This document shows, one piece after another, positions 1 through 10,633 of a DNA stretch of 64,000 nt (position 1 is its first letter; each line of letters opens with the position of its first letter). The translations under genes and the position numbers were made by a program. The stretch spans positions 62,001-126,000 of the forward strand of contig CAVSNS010000011.1 in the NCBI GenBank assembly GCA_963729325.1. Direction: 5' to 3'. Origin of the DNA: JABCYV01 sp963729325. GTDB lineage: Bacteria > Acidobacteriota > Terriglobia > Terriglobales > Acidobacteriaceae. Below the pieces are notes generated by a model. The model had not been told where the DNA came from and ran no database searches. It saw only the letters and a list, made by a program, of their open reading frames with translations.

Positions 1-3000
1 ATCTTCCGAACTCCGACCGATATCTTTCCAAATATCGATATTCCAGTTGTAAGCATCCTCTGGAACTACACCGGTCTAAATTCCGAAGACATGGCCAACC
101 GGATCGTCTCCCAGACCGAGCGCACCCTCACCACCACGGTAGACAATATCCAACATAGCGAATCGCAGTCCCTCAACGGCATCGCAGTAGTCAAAGTTTT
201 CTTCCAGCCGCACGCCAATATTGAGAGGGCGATCGCCCAGATCACCGCCATTTCCCAGACACAACTGCGGCAGTTGCCCCCCGGAACCACGCCGCCGCTG
301 ATTATTACCTACAACGCCTCCAGTGTACCGATCCTTCAACTCGCCCTTTCCGGGCAGAAGCTTTCGGAACAGCAACTGTTTGACTACGGAGTGAACTTTA
401 TTCGTACCCAGCTGGTGACCATACCTGGCTGCGCCATTCCCTACCCCTATGGCGGGAAGCAGCGTCAGGTGCAAGTCGACCTGGACACCAATGCACTGCA
501 ATCGAAGGGTCTGTCGCCTTTGGACGTCGTCAACGCCATCAGCGCGCAAAATCTGATTCTGCCCTCTGGAACTTCCAAGATCGGACTCTTTGAGTATGCC
601 GTGGACCTGAACGGCAGCCCGCAGGCGGTTTCTGAACTCAACGACCTTCCGATCAAGACAGTGGGAAACAGCACAATCTATATTCGCGACGTAGGCTTCG
701 TGCGCGACGGCTTTCCTCCTCAGACCAACATTGTGCGCGTCAACGGCCAACGCGCCTCTCTGCTTACGGTATTGAAGAACGGCAACGCTTCCACTCTCGA
801 CATTATTTCCGGCATCAAGTCATTGCTACCCCAGATCCAGGCAGGGCTTCCTCCCGAACTGAATATTCAGCAACTCGCCGACCAGTCCCTGTTCGTTCGC
901 GCTTCGATCAACGGAGTCTTGCGCGAAGGCATCATTGCAGCGTGCCTCACCGGCCTGATGATTCTCATCTTCCTGGGAAGTTGGCGCAGCACCATCATCA
1001 TCGCTGTCTCCATCCCACTCTCGATTCTCACGTCCATCATCGTGATGAGCGCCCTGGGCGAGACTATCAACATCATGACCCTGGGTGGTCTGGCACTAGC
1101 GGTTGGCATTCTGGTGGACGACGCCACCGTGGAGATCGAAAATATCAACCGCAACATCGCCCAGGGGAAGGAGATTCAGCGGGCGATTCTGGACGGCGCG
1201 CAGCAGATTGCTGTGCCTGCCTTTGTTTCTACGCTCGCGATTTGCATTGTATTCGTGCCCATGTTCTTCCTCGCCGGCGTGGCGCGATATTTGTTTGTTC
1301 CGCTGGCCGAAGCCGTTGTGTTCGCCATGCTGGCTTCTTATCTGCTCTCCCGAACCCTGGTGCCAACCATGGCGAAATACTTGTTGAAAGGCCACGAGCA
1401 GGAAGCGGGACATCTGCCCGGTTCCAGCCGTAACCCGCTGGTCCGATTGCAGGTTCGGTTTGAAGAAGCTTTCGAACGCTTCCGCGAGCGCTATCATCAG
1501 TGGCTGGACGTCTGCCTCCAGCATCGGGGCTTTTTTCTGGGCACGTTCTTTGCGGTGTGTATCTGTTCGCTCCTCCTTTTGGTCCCTTGGCTGGGTGAAG
1601 ATTTTTTCCCATCCGTGGATAGCGGGCAGTTCAAGTTGCATCTACGCGCCCGCACCGGAACCAGGATCGAGGAGACGGCCCGGCTTTGCGATCTGGTCGA
1701 ACAATCCATTCACGACGAGATTCCGGGCGCCGAGATTGGCAGCATCATCGACAATATCGGACTTCCCTACAGCAGCATTAATCTTTCTTACAGCAACTCC
1801 GCCCCGATTGGGTCCTCTGATGCCGACATTCTGGTGACCCTGTCGCCGAAACATCGTCCCACGGAAGAGTACGTCCGCGATTTGCGGCGCAAGCTGCCCG
1901 ACGAATTTCCGGGCGTAAGCTTCGCCTTTTTGCCCGCCGATATCGTCAGCCAAATCCTGAACTTCGGCCTTCCTTCTCCGATCGACGTGCAGGTGGTGGG
2001 ATACGACTTGCAGAAAAACCGGCAATTCACCGATAAACTGTTTCAGCGGCTGGTTTCCGTAAATGGTATCGCGGACTTGCGCATCCAGCAGCGCTTCGAT
2101 CTGCCTTATCTGCACATCAACGTGGATCGCACGCTGGCAGGACAGGTGGGCTTCACGCAGCGCGATGTTGCCAATAACTTGCTGATCTCTCTCAGCGGAA
2201 GCTTCCAGACCTCTCCTACGTTTTGGCTCAATCCCAAGAATGGTGTGAGTTATTCCATTGCCACGCAAACGCCGCAATACCGCGTGGATTCCTTGCAGGA
2301 CCTCGAAAACATTCCCGTGACCGGAACCAGCGGCGCCCGTCCAGAGATTTTGGGCAGCCTGGCCTCGATCCAGCGTGGTAGCGGCATGGCAGTCGTCTCT
2401 CATTACGACATTACGCCGGTCATTGATATCTTCGGCTCGGTGCAGGGCCGGGATTTGGGCGGGGTGGCGCGAGACATTGACCGCATTGTCAAGGATGCCG
2501 AAACTGAGCTTCCGCGCGGCTCCCGCATCATCGTGCGCGGTCAGATCCAGACCATGCATTCCTCCTACATCGGTCTGGTGGGAGGTCTGGTGTTCTCCAT
2601 CCTTCTGGTTTACCTGCTGATCGTGGTCAACTTCCAATCCTGGCTGGATCCCTTCATCATCATCTCAGCCCTGCCGGCGGCCTTGGCGGGGATTGCGTGG
2701 TTCCTGTTCGTGAGCCACACCACGCTCAGCGTGCCGGCGCTTACAGGATCCATCATGTGCATGGGGGTGGCCACAGCCAATAGCATCCTCGTGGTAAGCT
2801 TCGCCAAGGAGCAGATGGCCGAGGGCAAGGACGCAATCGCGGCCGCCCTGGAGGCTGGGTTTACGCGCTTTCGTCCAGTCCTGATGACCGCTCTGGCGAT
2901 GATTATCGGCATGGTTCCAATGGCCCTGGGCTTAGGAGAAGGCGGCGAAGAGAACGCTCCCCTGGGTCGGGCCGTCATCGGCGGATTGCTGTTCGCGACA

Positions 3001-3087
3001 GCCGCCACGCTCTTCTTCGTACCCGTCTTCTTCAGCATCATGCATGGATTGAGAAAGCGGCGGGAAGAAGCTGAATCGGGCCGTTAG
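1..3087 (+). CDS. RND efflux transporter permease (HAE1/AcrB-like), 5' end outside window
   Basis: Inner-membrane pump subunit of a tripartite RND exporter, using the proton gradient to drive substrate from periplasm to outside. The frame is open from base 1, reading PTDIFPNIDIPVVSI, which matches the N-terminal periplasmic start of the family; only the first dozen or so residues are missing. The acidic pair of TM4 is visible as GILVDDATVEIENI (around 1108-1146), and the RFRP motif before TM11 at about 2863-2880. The TM10 lysine of AcrB is replaced: the segment reads GVATANSILVVSFAK. The C-terminus FVPVFFSIMHG is typical. It lies 37 bp before the adaptor gene and clearly forms an operon with it and the outer-membrane factor. 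The substrate cannot be told from sequence. Confidence 0.95.
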   Translation: MFRTPTDIFPNIDIPVVSILWNYTGLNSEDMANRIVSQTERTLTTTVDNIQHSESQSLNGIAVVKVFFQPHANIERAIAQITAISQTQLRQLPPGTTPPLIITYNASSVPILQLALSGQKLSEQQLFDYGVNFIRTQLVTIPGCAIPYPYGGKQRQVQVDLDTNALQSKGLSPLDVVNAISAQNLILPSGTSKIGLFEYAVDLNGSPQAVSELNDLPIKTVGNSTIYIRDVGFVRDGFPPQTNIVRVNGQRASLLTVLKNGNASTLDIISGIKSLLPQIQAGLPPELNIQQLADQSLFVRASINGVLREGIIAACLTGLMILIFLGSWRSTIIIAVSIPLSILTSIIVMSALGETINIMTLGGLALAVGILVDDATVEIENINRNIAQGKEIQRAILDGAQQIAVPAFVSTLAICIVFVPMFFLAGVARYLFVPLAEAVVFAMLASYLLSRTLVPTMAKYLLKGHEQEAGHLPGSSRNPLVRLQVRFEEAFERFRERYHQWLDVCLQHRGFFLGTFFAVCICSLLLLVPWLGEDFFPSVDSGQFKLHLRARTGTRIEETARLCDLVEQSIHDEIPGAEIGSIIDNIGLPYSSINLSYSNSAPIGSSDADILVTLSPKHRPTEEYVRDLRRKLPDEFPGVSFAFLPADIVSQILNFGLPSPIDVQVVGYDLQKNRQFTDKLFQRLVSVNGIADLRIQQRFDLPYLHINVDRTLAGQVGFTQRDVANNLLISLSGSFQTSPTFWLNPKNGVSYSIATQTPQYRVDSLQDLENIPVTGTSGARPEILGSLASIQRGSGMAVVSHYDITPVIDIFGSVQGRDLGGVARDIDRIVKDAETELPRGSRIIVRGQIQTMHSSYIGLVGGLVFSILLVYLLIVVNFQSWLDPFIIISALPAALAGIAWFLFVSHTTLSVPALTGSIMCMGVATANSILVVSFAKEQMAEGKDAIAAALEAGFTRFRPVLMTALAMIIGMVPMALGLGEGGEENAPLGRAVIGGLLFATAATLFFVPVFFSIMHGLRKRREEAESGR

Positions 3088-3124
3088 CTGGGGGAATCTC
3101 TTAAGAAACTTCAACTTATATGCC

Positions 3125-4441
3125 ATGCCGGAATCTTCTATGAAAGTGGATCAGGGGAACGAGCTCAAGCCAACAGTGGTTTCGCCGCATGAGGAGTCGG
3201 GAAGTCCGGGAGGGCGAAACCGCGCGCGGCACTGGTGGATCGCGTTGGCTGCGGTCGCGGTAGTGGCTGTCCTGTTCCTTTCTGGCATCCTGCCGCGGGT
3301 GAAGGCACGGGCCACGCTGGCCAAGGAAACTCAGGCCATGGCCGTTGCCAGCGTTTCCGTAATCCAGCCCAAGCGTTCCGCTCCCTCCCAGGAACTCATC
3401 CTGCCGGCCAACGTGCAGGCATTTGCGGATGCTCCGATCTATGCCCGCACCAACGGATACCTGAAGCGCTGGTATGTGGACATCGGGGGTCACGTCAAGG
3501 CGGGCCAACTCCTGGCCGAAATTGACACACCCGAGGTAAACCAACAACTCCGGCAGGCGCGGGCCGATTTGGGCACCGCCGAAGCCAACCTCAACCTCTC
3601 GCGAATCACGGCCGACCGGTATGCAGGCCTGTTGAAGACGGATTCGGTTTCCAAGCAGGATGCCGACAATGCCGCCGGAGACTACGCCGCCAAGGGCGCG
3701 ACCGTGCAGTCGGCCCAGGCCAATGTGAAGCGCCTGGAGGAGCTGCAATCGTTTGAGAAAGTCTACGCGCCGTTCGACGGCGTAATCACTGCGCGCAATA
3801 CCGATATCGGCGCTTTGATCGACTCCGGTAGTGCCAGCGGTCCGCGAAGCGAGCTCTTTCACGTTTCGCAACCGGACAAGCTGCGGGTTTACGTCAACGT
3901 TCCCGAAGCCTATTCTCAGGCTGCGAAGCCCGGAATGATGGCGGATTTGATCCTTTCGGAGTTCCCGGGGCGGCCCTTCCCTGGCAAGTTGGTGCGAACG
4001 GCGAATGCGATCGACCCCGCGTCTCGTACGTTGCTGGTGGAGATTGCGGTAAACAATCCGACGGGCGTTCTGTTCACCGGGGCATACGCCGAAGTGCATC
4101 TCAAATTACCGACTCCAGCTTCCAATCTCATTCTCCCGGTAAACACACTCCTGTTCCGCGAGGAAGGACTCAGAGTAGCTACGGTAGGGGACGGCCAGAA
4201 AGTCGAACTGACGCCCATCACCCTGGGCCATGATTTTGGAAGCGAAGTCGAGGTCGTAGCCGGCCTGACTGGCAATGAGAAGGTAATCGTCAACCCACCG
4301 GACTCCATCGTGTCGGGCCAAAGTGTACGGATCGCTCCATCCGCCCCAACCCAGTCCGCCACCAACCCAGAGGAACAAAGTGATCAGAGCGGCGGACTTC
4401 GGACGCCGGGCCTCAGACCTCGGCCTGCGCGCATGGAGTGA
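3125..4441 (+). CDS. RND efflux periplasmic adaptor (membrane fusion protein)
   Basis: Adaptor linking the permease to the outer-membrane factor. A 438-residue protein with a cytoplasmic N-terminus, one TM segment at about residues 37-57 (WWIALAAVAVVAVLFLSG), a lipoyl/barrel-sandwich half-motif (YARTNGYLKRWYVDIG, then GHVKAGQLLAEIDTPE), an alpha-hairpin of about 70 residues rich in Ala/Gln, and a beta-barrel (VYVNVPEAYSQAAKPG). ATG at 3125 is used; ATG at 3140 is an alternative. The last 16 residues (GGLRTPGLRPRPARME) are encoded by a copy of an intergenic repeat family seen elsewhere in the window, so the native C-terminus was probably overwritten. The stop overlaps a GTG at 4438 that begins the next gene. 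Confidence 0.93.
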   Translation: MPESSMKVDQGNELKPTVVSPHEESGSPGGRNRARHWWIALAAVAVVAVLFLSGILPRVKARATLAKETQAMAVASVSVIQPKRSAPSQELILPANVQAFADAPIYARTNGYLKRWYVDIGGHVKAGQLLAEIDTPEVNQQLRQARADLGTAEANLNLSRITADRYAGLLKTDSVSKQDADNAAGDYAAKGATVQSAQANVKRLEELQSFEKVYAPFDGVITARNTDIGALIDSGSASGPRSELFHVSQPDKLRVYVNVPEAYSQAAKPGMMADLILSEFPGRPFPGKLVRTANAIDPASRTLLVEIAVNNPTGVLFTGAYAEVHLKLPTPASNLILPVNTLLFREEGLRVATVGDGQKVELTPITLGHDFGSEVEVVAGLTGNEKVIVNPPDSIVSGQSVRIAPSAPTQSATNPEEQSDQSGGLRTPGLRPRPARME

Positions 4442-4470
4442 GGTTTTTGACGGCTGCGGCCGGAGGTCTG
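4393..4470. repeat. Repeat family B copy (GGACTTCGGA.../TCTGAGGTC type) overlapping a coding end
   Basis: Runs of TCGGAC, CTCAGACCTCGG and GGAGGTCTGA on both arms match the elements at 23684-23995 and 61842-61912. It supplies the last codons of the adaptor and runs into the leader of the outer-membrane factor gene. Confidence 0.6.
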
Positions 4471-5904
4471 ATTTTTGGACTGCTTTCTGCTCAGCGGTTG
4501 CGCCGTGGGACCTCGCTACTCGAAACCCGCAGCGACGGTTCCACCCACCTATAAGGAAGAGCCCCCAAACTGGAAAACTGCGCAACCCAGCGATCAAGTG
4601 GCGCGTGGCACGTGGTGGGAGATTTTCCAGGATCCCCAACTGAACGCGCTGGAAGAACAGATCACTGTTTCCAACCAGAATCTGAAAGCGGCGCAGGCCC
4701 AGTTTGCCCAAGCGCGAGCCCTGGTCCGTCTTAACCGGGCCGACTACTACCCCACGGTGACAGCCGGCGTTTCTGGCACACGCGAGCACCTGTCGCAAAA
4801 CCGGCCGTTCGTCCTCACGACCACCAAGACGAACGCGACTGACCTTGTAATTCCAGTCGACGTATCTTATGAAGCCGATGTCTTTGGGCGGGTGCGCCGT
4901 ACCGTGGAAGCGGCGCGTTCCAATGCGCAGGCCAGCGCCGGCGATCTTGAATCGCTCAACCTAAGCTTGCATGCGGAGTTGGCTCTCGACTACTTCGATC
5001 TCCGAACGCTGGATGCGGAAGAGCAGTTGCTCAACTCCACCGTAGACGCCTTCCAAAAGGCATTGGATCTGACTCAAAATCGGTACAAAGGCGGTGTAGC
5101 TTCCGCGGTTGACGTTGCCCAAGCGCAGACACAATTGGAAACCACTCGCGCGCAGTCGATTGATGTCGAAGTGCAGAGATCAGCGGATGAACACGCGATT
5201 GCGGTCCTGATCGGCAAACCGGCGTCCAGCTTCGCCATTCCCTTTTCACCTTGGAATACCGCGCCACCTGTAATTCCTCCCGGGCTTCCCTCGGATTTGC
5301 TGGAGCGACGTCCGGACATTGCTGCTGCTGAAAGAAGGGTGGCTGCGGCGAATGCTCAAATTGGCGTAGCGAGAGCGGCCTATTTTCCTGCGATTGCCTT
5401 GTCAGGAGCCGGAGGCTTCGAGAGTGGCTCAATCACCACTTGGCTCTCCGGTCCAAGCGGTTTTGCTACTGCCGGCGCATCGGCCGTGGTTACCGCTTTT
5501 GACGTAGGCCGCCGCCGCGCCATCAACGAACAGGCTCGGGCAGCTTACGACCAATCAGTCGCAAACTATCGTCAGACCATCCTCACCGCCTTCGAAGAGG
5601 TCGAAGACAGTCTGGCCGCTCTGCGTATTCTCGAGGACGAATCCAAAACTCAGCAAGCTGCCGTGGCGGCGGCAGAGCACTCGCTTGACCTGTCCAACAA
5701 CCGATATAAAGGCGGCGTGGTGACGTACCTCGAAGTGATCACCGCGCAGAGCATTGCTTTGTCCGACGAGCGCACAGCCGTCGTTATCCTGCGCCGCCGT
5801 ATGGCGGCCAGCGTATCCCTGATTAAAGCCTGGGTGGAGGATGGAGTTCCGCGAATTTGCCCTCGGTCAAGGTCTCACGCCCCCAGCCGACTAACGGCCA
5901 GTAG
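4438..5904 (+). CDS. RND outer-membrane factor lipoprotein (NodT/TolC family), two frameshifts
   Basis: Outer-membrane exit duct of the RND pump. The restored gene starts with GTG at 4438, overlapping the adaptor TGA (GTGA). It reads a signal peptide RFLTAAAGGLIFGLL; removing one T near 4485 joins it to LLSGCAVGPRYSKP, a lipobox with Cys as first mature residue. The long open frame then shows the duplicated outer-membrane-factor repeat, with the family signatures NRYKGGVASAVDVAQAQ and NNRYKGGVVTYLEVITAQ. Adding one base near 5830 gives the canonical end KALGGGWSSANLPS and a stop at 5902-5904. Without that correction the frame runs on to 6118 as nonsense antisense to the neighbouring hydrolase. 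Read as given, no signal peptide is encoded, so the gene is either miscalled or inactive. Confidence 0.88.
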
Positions 5905-6989
5905 TCGCATTGCCGCCGGAGGGCAAGTACATGCCAGCGACATGCTCAGTAATGACGCCGGGTTCAGCGTCTCCCAGATTCGTGAGGACGACAACCGTGA
6001 GTTTGTCATCGACATAGCGAGAGATGTGGGTCTTGAAGCCCTGCCAGGCGCCGCCGTGGTCGAGCACCCGGTGGCCTCGGACGTTTCCAATCGACCAACC
6101 GAAGCCGTAGTCGCCTGAATTGGGCTGACCGTTGTTGAGCTTGGCGGGAGTCCACATCTGTTCAAGGCTGGACCGCTTCAACAATTTTTCCGTATATAGC
6201 GCCGCATCCCATTTCGCCAGGTCCAGAATCGAGAAATAAAGGCTACCATCAGCTGTTGTGTTCACAGTCGGCGCCACCCATTCCTGATTCTTGAGTTCGC
6301 CTTTCACCAGCCTGTATCCGGCAGCGCGATTGGGAATGATGTCGGCTTCACTCATGACTCGGGTTGTCGTCATCCCTAAGAGGCTGAAATATTCTCTCTT
6401 GCAGAAAGTCGCCGTAGAACTTGCCCGTGACCTGGTGAATCAAGATGCCCAATGTCGCATATCCAAGATTGCTGTAGCTCCATTTGGTACCGGGCGGAAA
6501 AGCCAGCGGGATGCCGGCTATCACTTTGAGCAATTCATCTTCTGTGTAGTCTTTGCGGAAATCGAAATTGTCGGGATAGTCAGTGAAGCCAGCAGTGTGA
6601 CTGAGCAATTCGCTCACAGTGACTTGGTTCCACTTTGGTGGCGCTTCTTTTAGATACATGGTGATTGGGTCGTCGAGCTTGATCTTGCCCTCTTCGACCA
6701 GCATCATCACCGCAGTCGCTGTGAATTGTTTACCGACACTACCCGACTGAAAAACAGTCTCTGGTTTGACCGGAACTTGCAGCTCGACATTGGCCAGGCC
6801 GAAGCCTTGCGCCTCAACCATCTTGCCGTCACGAGCCACCAGGAGTGCCAGGCCCGGGATGTGCTGCCTCTGCATCTCGGCTCGGACATACTGATCAACC
6901 GGGTCAGCAGGGGAAGCTCCGGTCTGGGCCACAGCCAGAACCGCTAACGATAACGCCAGCGAAACCAAACAAATGCAAACACTCCTCAT
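5891..6989 (-). CDS. Secreted serine beta-lactamase-like hydrolase (class C/DD-peptidase fold), one frameshift
   Basis: Periplasmic or secreted serine hydrolase of the beta-lactamase/PBP4-like superfamily; could be an esterase, D-aminopeptidase or beta-lactamase. The signal peptide is MRSVCICLVSLALSLAVLAVAQ. The catalytic SxxK is SVGK within FQSGSVGKQFTATAV, the YxN motif is YSN in YSNLGYATLG, and the third motif is HGG in LDHGGAWQGF. An extra base near 6377 separates IFQPL from GMTTTRVMSEADII; the restored length is about 365 residues, normal for the family. Its 3' end overlaps the restored outer-membrane-factor end by 14 bp (convergent). It starts 33 bp after the TonB-dependent receptor gene on the same strand, suggesting cotranscription. 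Confidence 0.88.
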
Positions 6990-7022
6990 GGGTGCGCCCT
7001 ATGCGCTTCAACCATCGTTCCC

Positions 7023-10000
7023 TCAGAAGGTCAATCTAGCTGCAAGTTGGCCGATGCGTGGAGTTGCGCCTCGGAAAGTGCCGGTGGTCGTGATCTGTCC
7101 AAACAGCGAACTATTGATATTGGTGGCGTTGTTGGTTAGGGTCGGTTGCGCGAACTCGGGATGATTGAGGGCGTTGAAGTATTCCACTCGAAACTCCAGA
7201 CTAACGCGCTCGGTAATCGCAGTGGTTTTGGCGAGGGCGACATCGACGTTGATAACGTGCGGACCGCGCAGGGTGTTGCGGTGGACGAGCCATAGGTCCG
7301 GTGTGCGGGATTACTCACGGGATCGACCATCGGAAAGCACGGATTCGTGCCCCCGAAATACGGGTCTGTTTTCCAGAGGAACGTTGGAGAAACTATTAGG
7401 GTCGAATATAGAAGTTGCCGGTGACGGGAGTGGTCGTAATCAGACAGTTGCCGCTGGAATCAGTGCCGTAGGTGATCTCATTGATGGTTCGCGGATGGCT
7501 TGGATCGAAAGTACCTAATCGGACCCACCACGGCAGCGTTGGAAAAGTAACGGATCGCCTGCGCCCGAGGTTCCCGGATTTGAAAGGATCGCGTTAGATC
7601 GGGCAATCCGTGCCCCAATATCGAAGGGAAATCCCGTACGCCGGGTCACGATGGGGTAGAGGCTCCAACCCCTGGTCAGTCGCTTCGGCCCCGCGCCCCA
7701 AACACGGTCGAAAGGGCAAGTCCCAGCCTGCGCTGAAAGTAATGCGGTGCCGGACGTCATTGTCTGCCGAAGCATAGAACAAATCCGGAGCTATATGTTG
7801 GGAACCCGATAGTTGCGTTGCCTGAAGCCCGGATGCATTGTCCAGATTGTGAGAGTAGGTGTAGGAGAAGGTGAAATAGGCTATGCCCAACTTGGAGTTC
7901 TTCGGGCTGCCGGGTGAGGCTCGCCTCCAGAGCATTATAATTGGCATTCGATACGTTCTGAAATTCCGGGAAGCTGCCCGAAGCAGCCCGATACAAGCTG
8001 CGCAGTCGAGCTACAGCGGTTGGTGGTGCCCAAGCACCATCGGATTGATGTCTTTAAGCGAGGTCAGCCCGTGCGCTGAGGTTCCGACATAGTTGGTTTC
8101 TAGAACAGTGTCTGCAAAAAGATTCCGTTGTAGGCTCAGGTTGTATTGGTAGACGTAAGGTGTGCGCAGGTGCGGGTCCACCATAGTAAACAAAGCCGCT
8201 ACTGTTAATCGGAATAAATGGGGTGAAATCGACATTTGACGCAGGCGGTCGCGAAGGAAACGTATTGGCCACACCCGCGGCCCCGAACGGATCGGTCATG
8301 TAGTTCGACGCTGTCGTACCCGAAGAAGTCATTGAAGAACAGACCGGCGCTGCCCACGAAAGGCGCTTGGCCGTTGAACTGGAAGTTGTCTTCCCCCTTC
8401 AGAATGTCGTAAAACACCCCGAAGCCCCCGCGCAAGCTAGTTTTGCCACTACCGGTCGGGTCCCAGGCAAAGCCGACGCGAGGAGCAAAGTTGGTCTTGT
8501 CCGGAAAGTTGGTACCCTTGGGGGCACCCGGGTCGCCAGGAAACACCAATCCTAAAGGCGCATTGACGAATCTTTTTGATTGTTCTCCCGGAATCACTGA
8601 GAACGTACGCCCCTGCGTGTCCAGTTTCGGAGTGCTGTATTCGTAACGAAGTCCGAGAGTCAACACCAGATTCTTGCTTGCATGCCATTCGTCTTGGCCA
8701 AAGACATACGTGCTCTTGCTGCGGATGTTGGAAGGGGCTAACGCGCCCTGGAAGTAAGCATCCGGAATACCCAGGATGAAGTCGGCATAGGCATTTCCCG
8801 TGGCAATAGTCGTGCCCGTGTCAAAGTCAAACTCGCCATTGGTGAAATAGTCAAAGTTAAGGTTTTCCTGATATGGAGAGAATCCGGCCCCGAACTTCCA
8901 ATTATGTTTTCCTCGCGTCCAGGAAACCGCAGTCTGTCCACGAAAAAGTATTTTCGACAAAACGCGTAGGGCCATTCTCACTAGGTCCAAGCTGCAAGGC
9001 CGGTATCGAAGAATATGTTGGTCGGGACCGGTGGCAACGTCGGGTGTAATCTGGATGCCGAGGTCAGGACCAGTTGGAAGGTGACCTGTTACGGGGACGG
9101 CCGCGATAAGTTGCTGCGATGAGTTACAAAATGGAACTCGTTCAGCAACGTGGGTGAAAACACGCGTGTGTAACCGATATTTGTGAAGTAATAGTTGGCT
9201 ATAGTCTTGCTGGGGAAGCCGGGAACAGTGGCGTAGGGCAACGGGTTCACAGTGCCGAATAATGGGCTCCCAGCGCGGTTCAGACCAATAGTCGCAGCGA
9301 TTTTGTCTTTAGGAGCTGAGGTTGAAATCAAACTTACTGGTCAGTTCGTCGGCACTGTAAATCTGGTCCAGGCTGGTGGAAAACACACCGTTGGGTGAGG
9401 TCGGTATAAAGCCATTATTGATGTAAGCCTGGGAAATGCTGTTGATCTTGGTCTGATCAATAATCGCCTGAGCTTGCTTGGCCGGATCAGCTTGGAAAAA
9501 CGGGTTTGCCTGCAGGAACCCAGCTACCCCGGGATCGGGGGCGGGATTACCATTGGCATCGGTCGCTGATTGCGAGAAGTCTCCCTGTAACTCCCGCGGA
9601 GTGAAAGTCGGACTCACGTCGGGCACAGCTTGGATCTGCCTTTGCCCTTGATAAGCAAGGAAGAAAAACATGCGATCTTTGAGGATTGGACCCCCGAGAG
9701 TCGCTCCATATTGATTACGTTTGAGGTCCAGCCGCGGAATCCCCTTTTGATATTGAAGTAGTCGTTGGCGTCCAGCACTCTGTTTCTGAAGAATTCGAAA
9801 AGGCTGCCGTGTAATTGGTTGGTACCGGACTTCGTGACTACGCTGATGATGCCCCCGCCATTGCGGCCGTACTCCGCGGTGTAATTGCTGGTGAGCAGGC
9901 GGAACTCGGCAATCGCGTCAGGATTGGGATCGAGAAGATTGCTGTTGTCGAGCAAGTCATTATTGAGGCCGCCATCGAGCAGGAAGGTCACCGAATCCGA

Positions 10001-10546
10001 TCGCCCGCCCGCAATACTGTAATTCCCTGCCCCGTTGTTGTCGTCATTGCTTTCCGTCACGCCGGGTTGGAGCAGCGCGAGATCGAGCGTGTACCCGGCC
10101 ATTCAGAGGCATGTCGGTTAGCGTTCGGCCGCTCACCGATTGACCCAGAGTCGCGTCCACAGTCTCGATGGGCGCAGCGCGTTCGCCTGTACTTCGATCT
10201 TCTGGCTGGTGCTCCCCACCTGCATCGACGAGTCAATTCGCAGCGATTGGTTAATAAGCAGCTTGTTCTCGTCGCTGATCGCGGTACGAAAGCCCTCGTG
10301 CTCCGCTGTGACTTTGTAGTTTCCGATGGGAAGTGCCAGCACCTGAAAATAGCCGTCCTGGTCCGTGGTTGTCTTGCGCGACTCTCGGGTGGCAGTGTTC
10401 GTAACCATGATCCGAACGTCGGGGATTACTGCTCCCTGCTGGTCGTAAGTTGTACCGATGACTCTTCCCGTGGCATCCTGAGCTGGAGAAGGGGAAGACG
10501 CGAGAACTACAGCTAGCGAGAGCAGCACCAACCTTGAGAGCTTCAT
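7023..10546 (-). pseudogene. Oar-like TonB-dependent receptor with carboxypeptidase-regulatory-like domain, about nine frameshifts
   Basis: Outer-membrane TonB-dependent receptor of the large Oar-type group. The start at 10546 has a good ribosome site (AGAGGAG) and signal peptide MKLSRLVLLSLAVVLASSPSPAQ. A CarboxypepD_reg-like domain follows (GTTYDQQGAVIPDVRIMVTN), then plug segments (SVTFLLDGGLNNDL, TSNYTAEYGRNGGGIISVV), then barrel strands (SKNLVLTLGLRYEYSTPKL and SLRGGFGVFYDIL). A final strand (RIGQLAARLTF) ends at the stop 7023-7025. Homologous text passes through fragments at roughly 10546-10133, 10102-9690, 9671-9309, 9331-9089, 8990-8290, 8332-8054, 7996-7930, 7947-7600 and 7775-7515, in changing frames. 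The total span of about 1,170 codons fits a full-length receptor. The density of breaks is far above that of neighbouring genes, so true decay is plausible; a low-quality patch is the alternative. Confidence 0.85.
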
Positions 10547-10602
10547 GGAAAACTCCTCTTAGTCGCTCGTTGCGCCCAAATCCAATTATGCGGAGAACGA
10601 AA

Positions 10603-10633
10603 CCTGGGATGGGATTCCCCAACCCATCACAGG
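10603..10633. promoter_or_regulatory. Inverted repeat upstream of the receptor gene, possible operator
   Basis: Two 11-bp arms, CCTGGGATGGG and CCCATCACAGG, are complementary with one mismatch and separated by 9 bp. The dyad sits 57-87 bp upstream of the receptor ATG, a usual place for an operator or a leader hairpin. Confidence 0.4.

Noticed and set aside
1642..2637. Long minus-strand frame (331 codons) inside the RND permease
   Set aside because: Antisense shadow of a clear permease gene with no ribosome site and low-quality residue composition.
3116..4099. Minus-strand frame of 327 codons over the adaptor
   Set aside because: Shadow of the adaptor in a high-GC genome; no family resemblance.
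4475..6118. Outer-membrane factor ending at 6118
   Set aside because: The last 90 residues are antisense to the hydrolase and unlike the family; a one-base shift gives a canonical end at 5904.
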